Shown piece after piece: positions 63,901-64,000 of a stretch of DNA of 64,000 bases (its first letter is position 1; each line of letters opens with the position of its first letter). The DNA is from Loxodes magnus. Lineage: Eukaryota; Ciliophora; Karyorelictea; Loxodida; Loxodidae. Below the pieces are notes generated by a model. The model worked only from the letters and a program-made list of their open reading frames with translations. It made no database searches and had not been told where the DNA came from. The stretch is taken from contig CAMPDV010000949.1 in NCBI GenBank assembly GCA_946699065.1, forward strand, positions 106,170-170,169, written 5' to 3'. Made by a program: the position numbers and the translations under genes.

Positions 63901-64000
63901 TAGAAGTTTAAAAGAATGATATTTCTAAGAAAAGTGAATAAGAAAAGCAAGTAAAAGAGTCTGAAGATCAGTTTATGTATTGGAAAGTTTTAAGAACTAG
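60931..64000. repeat. homogeneous 97-bp satellite, continuing past the window
   Basis: GAGTCTGAAGATCAGTTTAT recurs every 97 bp (AGTCTG at 60951, 61048, 61145 and on), giving about 31-32 copies up to the window edge. Copies are almost identical; rare variants are TTTATAGAAC (near 61270), GAAGAACAG (near 61831) and AATAAAAAAAGC (near 62095 and two later copies). The period is not a multiple of three and TGA occurs in the unit, so it is not coding. Confidence 0.95.

Overview
This window reads as nuclear DNA of a ciliate with a strongly reassigned genetic code. It is very AT-rich, and real coding segments carry TAA and TAG at glutamine positions. They also carry in-frame TGA where conserved tryptophan is expected. 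Examples are WD40 'RIW', the 'YYWE' motif of a beta-helix membrane protein, LINE 'NETW' and 'DWKNW', and a retroelement motif 'LWITxTGIYK' whose W is TGG in one copy and TGA in two others. The only convincing gene end seen, in the WD40 gene, is also a TGA. This matches the karyorelict nuclear code (NCBI table 27, e.g. Loxodes, Parduczia) and is close to Condylostoma (table 28); the taxon is inferred. Standard-code ORF calling fails here, and because no codon always stops, an open frame is weak evidence on its own. I relied on motifs, alignment between copies and frame continuity.

Layout. 1-1.25 kb: broken RBR/IBR-like E3 fragment. 1.44-2.34 kb: a duplicated pair of tRNA-like sequences. 2.5-10.1 kb: three short retroelements (minus strand), the third inside a host reading frame. 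11.4-13.6 kb: plus-strand coding-like DNA ending in a WD40 remnant. 14.2-17.6 kb: minus-strand coiled-coil-like coding DNA. 18.0-24.7 kb: a 2228-residue secreted/membrane beta-helix protein gene (minus), in frame from ATG to TGA. 27.6-28.4 kb: a 5'-truncated LINE fragment. 28.4-30.9 kb: a coiled-coil protein gene split by a fourth short retroelement. 31-36.6 kb: an APE-RT LINE with a fifth short retroelement nested in its reverse transcriptase. 36.6-46.25 kb: about 9.6 kb of 42/35-bp satellite. 46.3-55.8 kb: gene-poor AT-rich DNA with one tRNA-like sequence and one small secreted-protein gene carrying a 20-nt intron candidate. 55.8-58.2 kb: an intact RING-coiled coil-pentapeptide-WD40 gene. 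58.4-60.9 kb: degenerate and duplicated repeats around a GC-rich 309-bp ORF with ordinary codon use. 60.9 kb to the end: a nearly perfect 97-bp satellite.

The main discovery candidate is the set of five short (about 830-920 bp) retroelements. Each encodes only a gag-like coiled-coil protein with a CX2CX4HX4C zinc knuckle and is flanked by a 15-18 bp target duplication; most have a microsatellite 3' tail. Four end in small hairpins, one of which keeps a TTGAAAGT-like loop while its stem changes in a compensatory way. They look like non-autonomous passengers of an APE-RT LINE. Two sit inside host genes where removing the element plus one target copy restores the reading frame, so in a ciliate their presence or absence in the macronucleus is a direct question.
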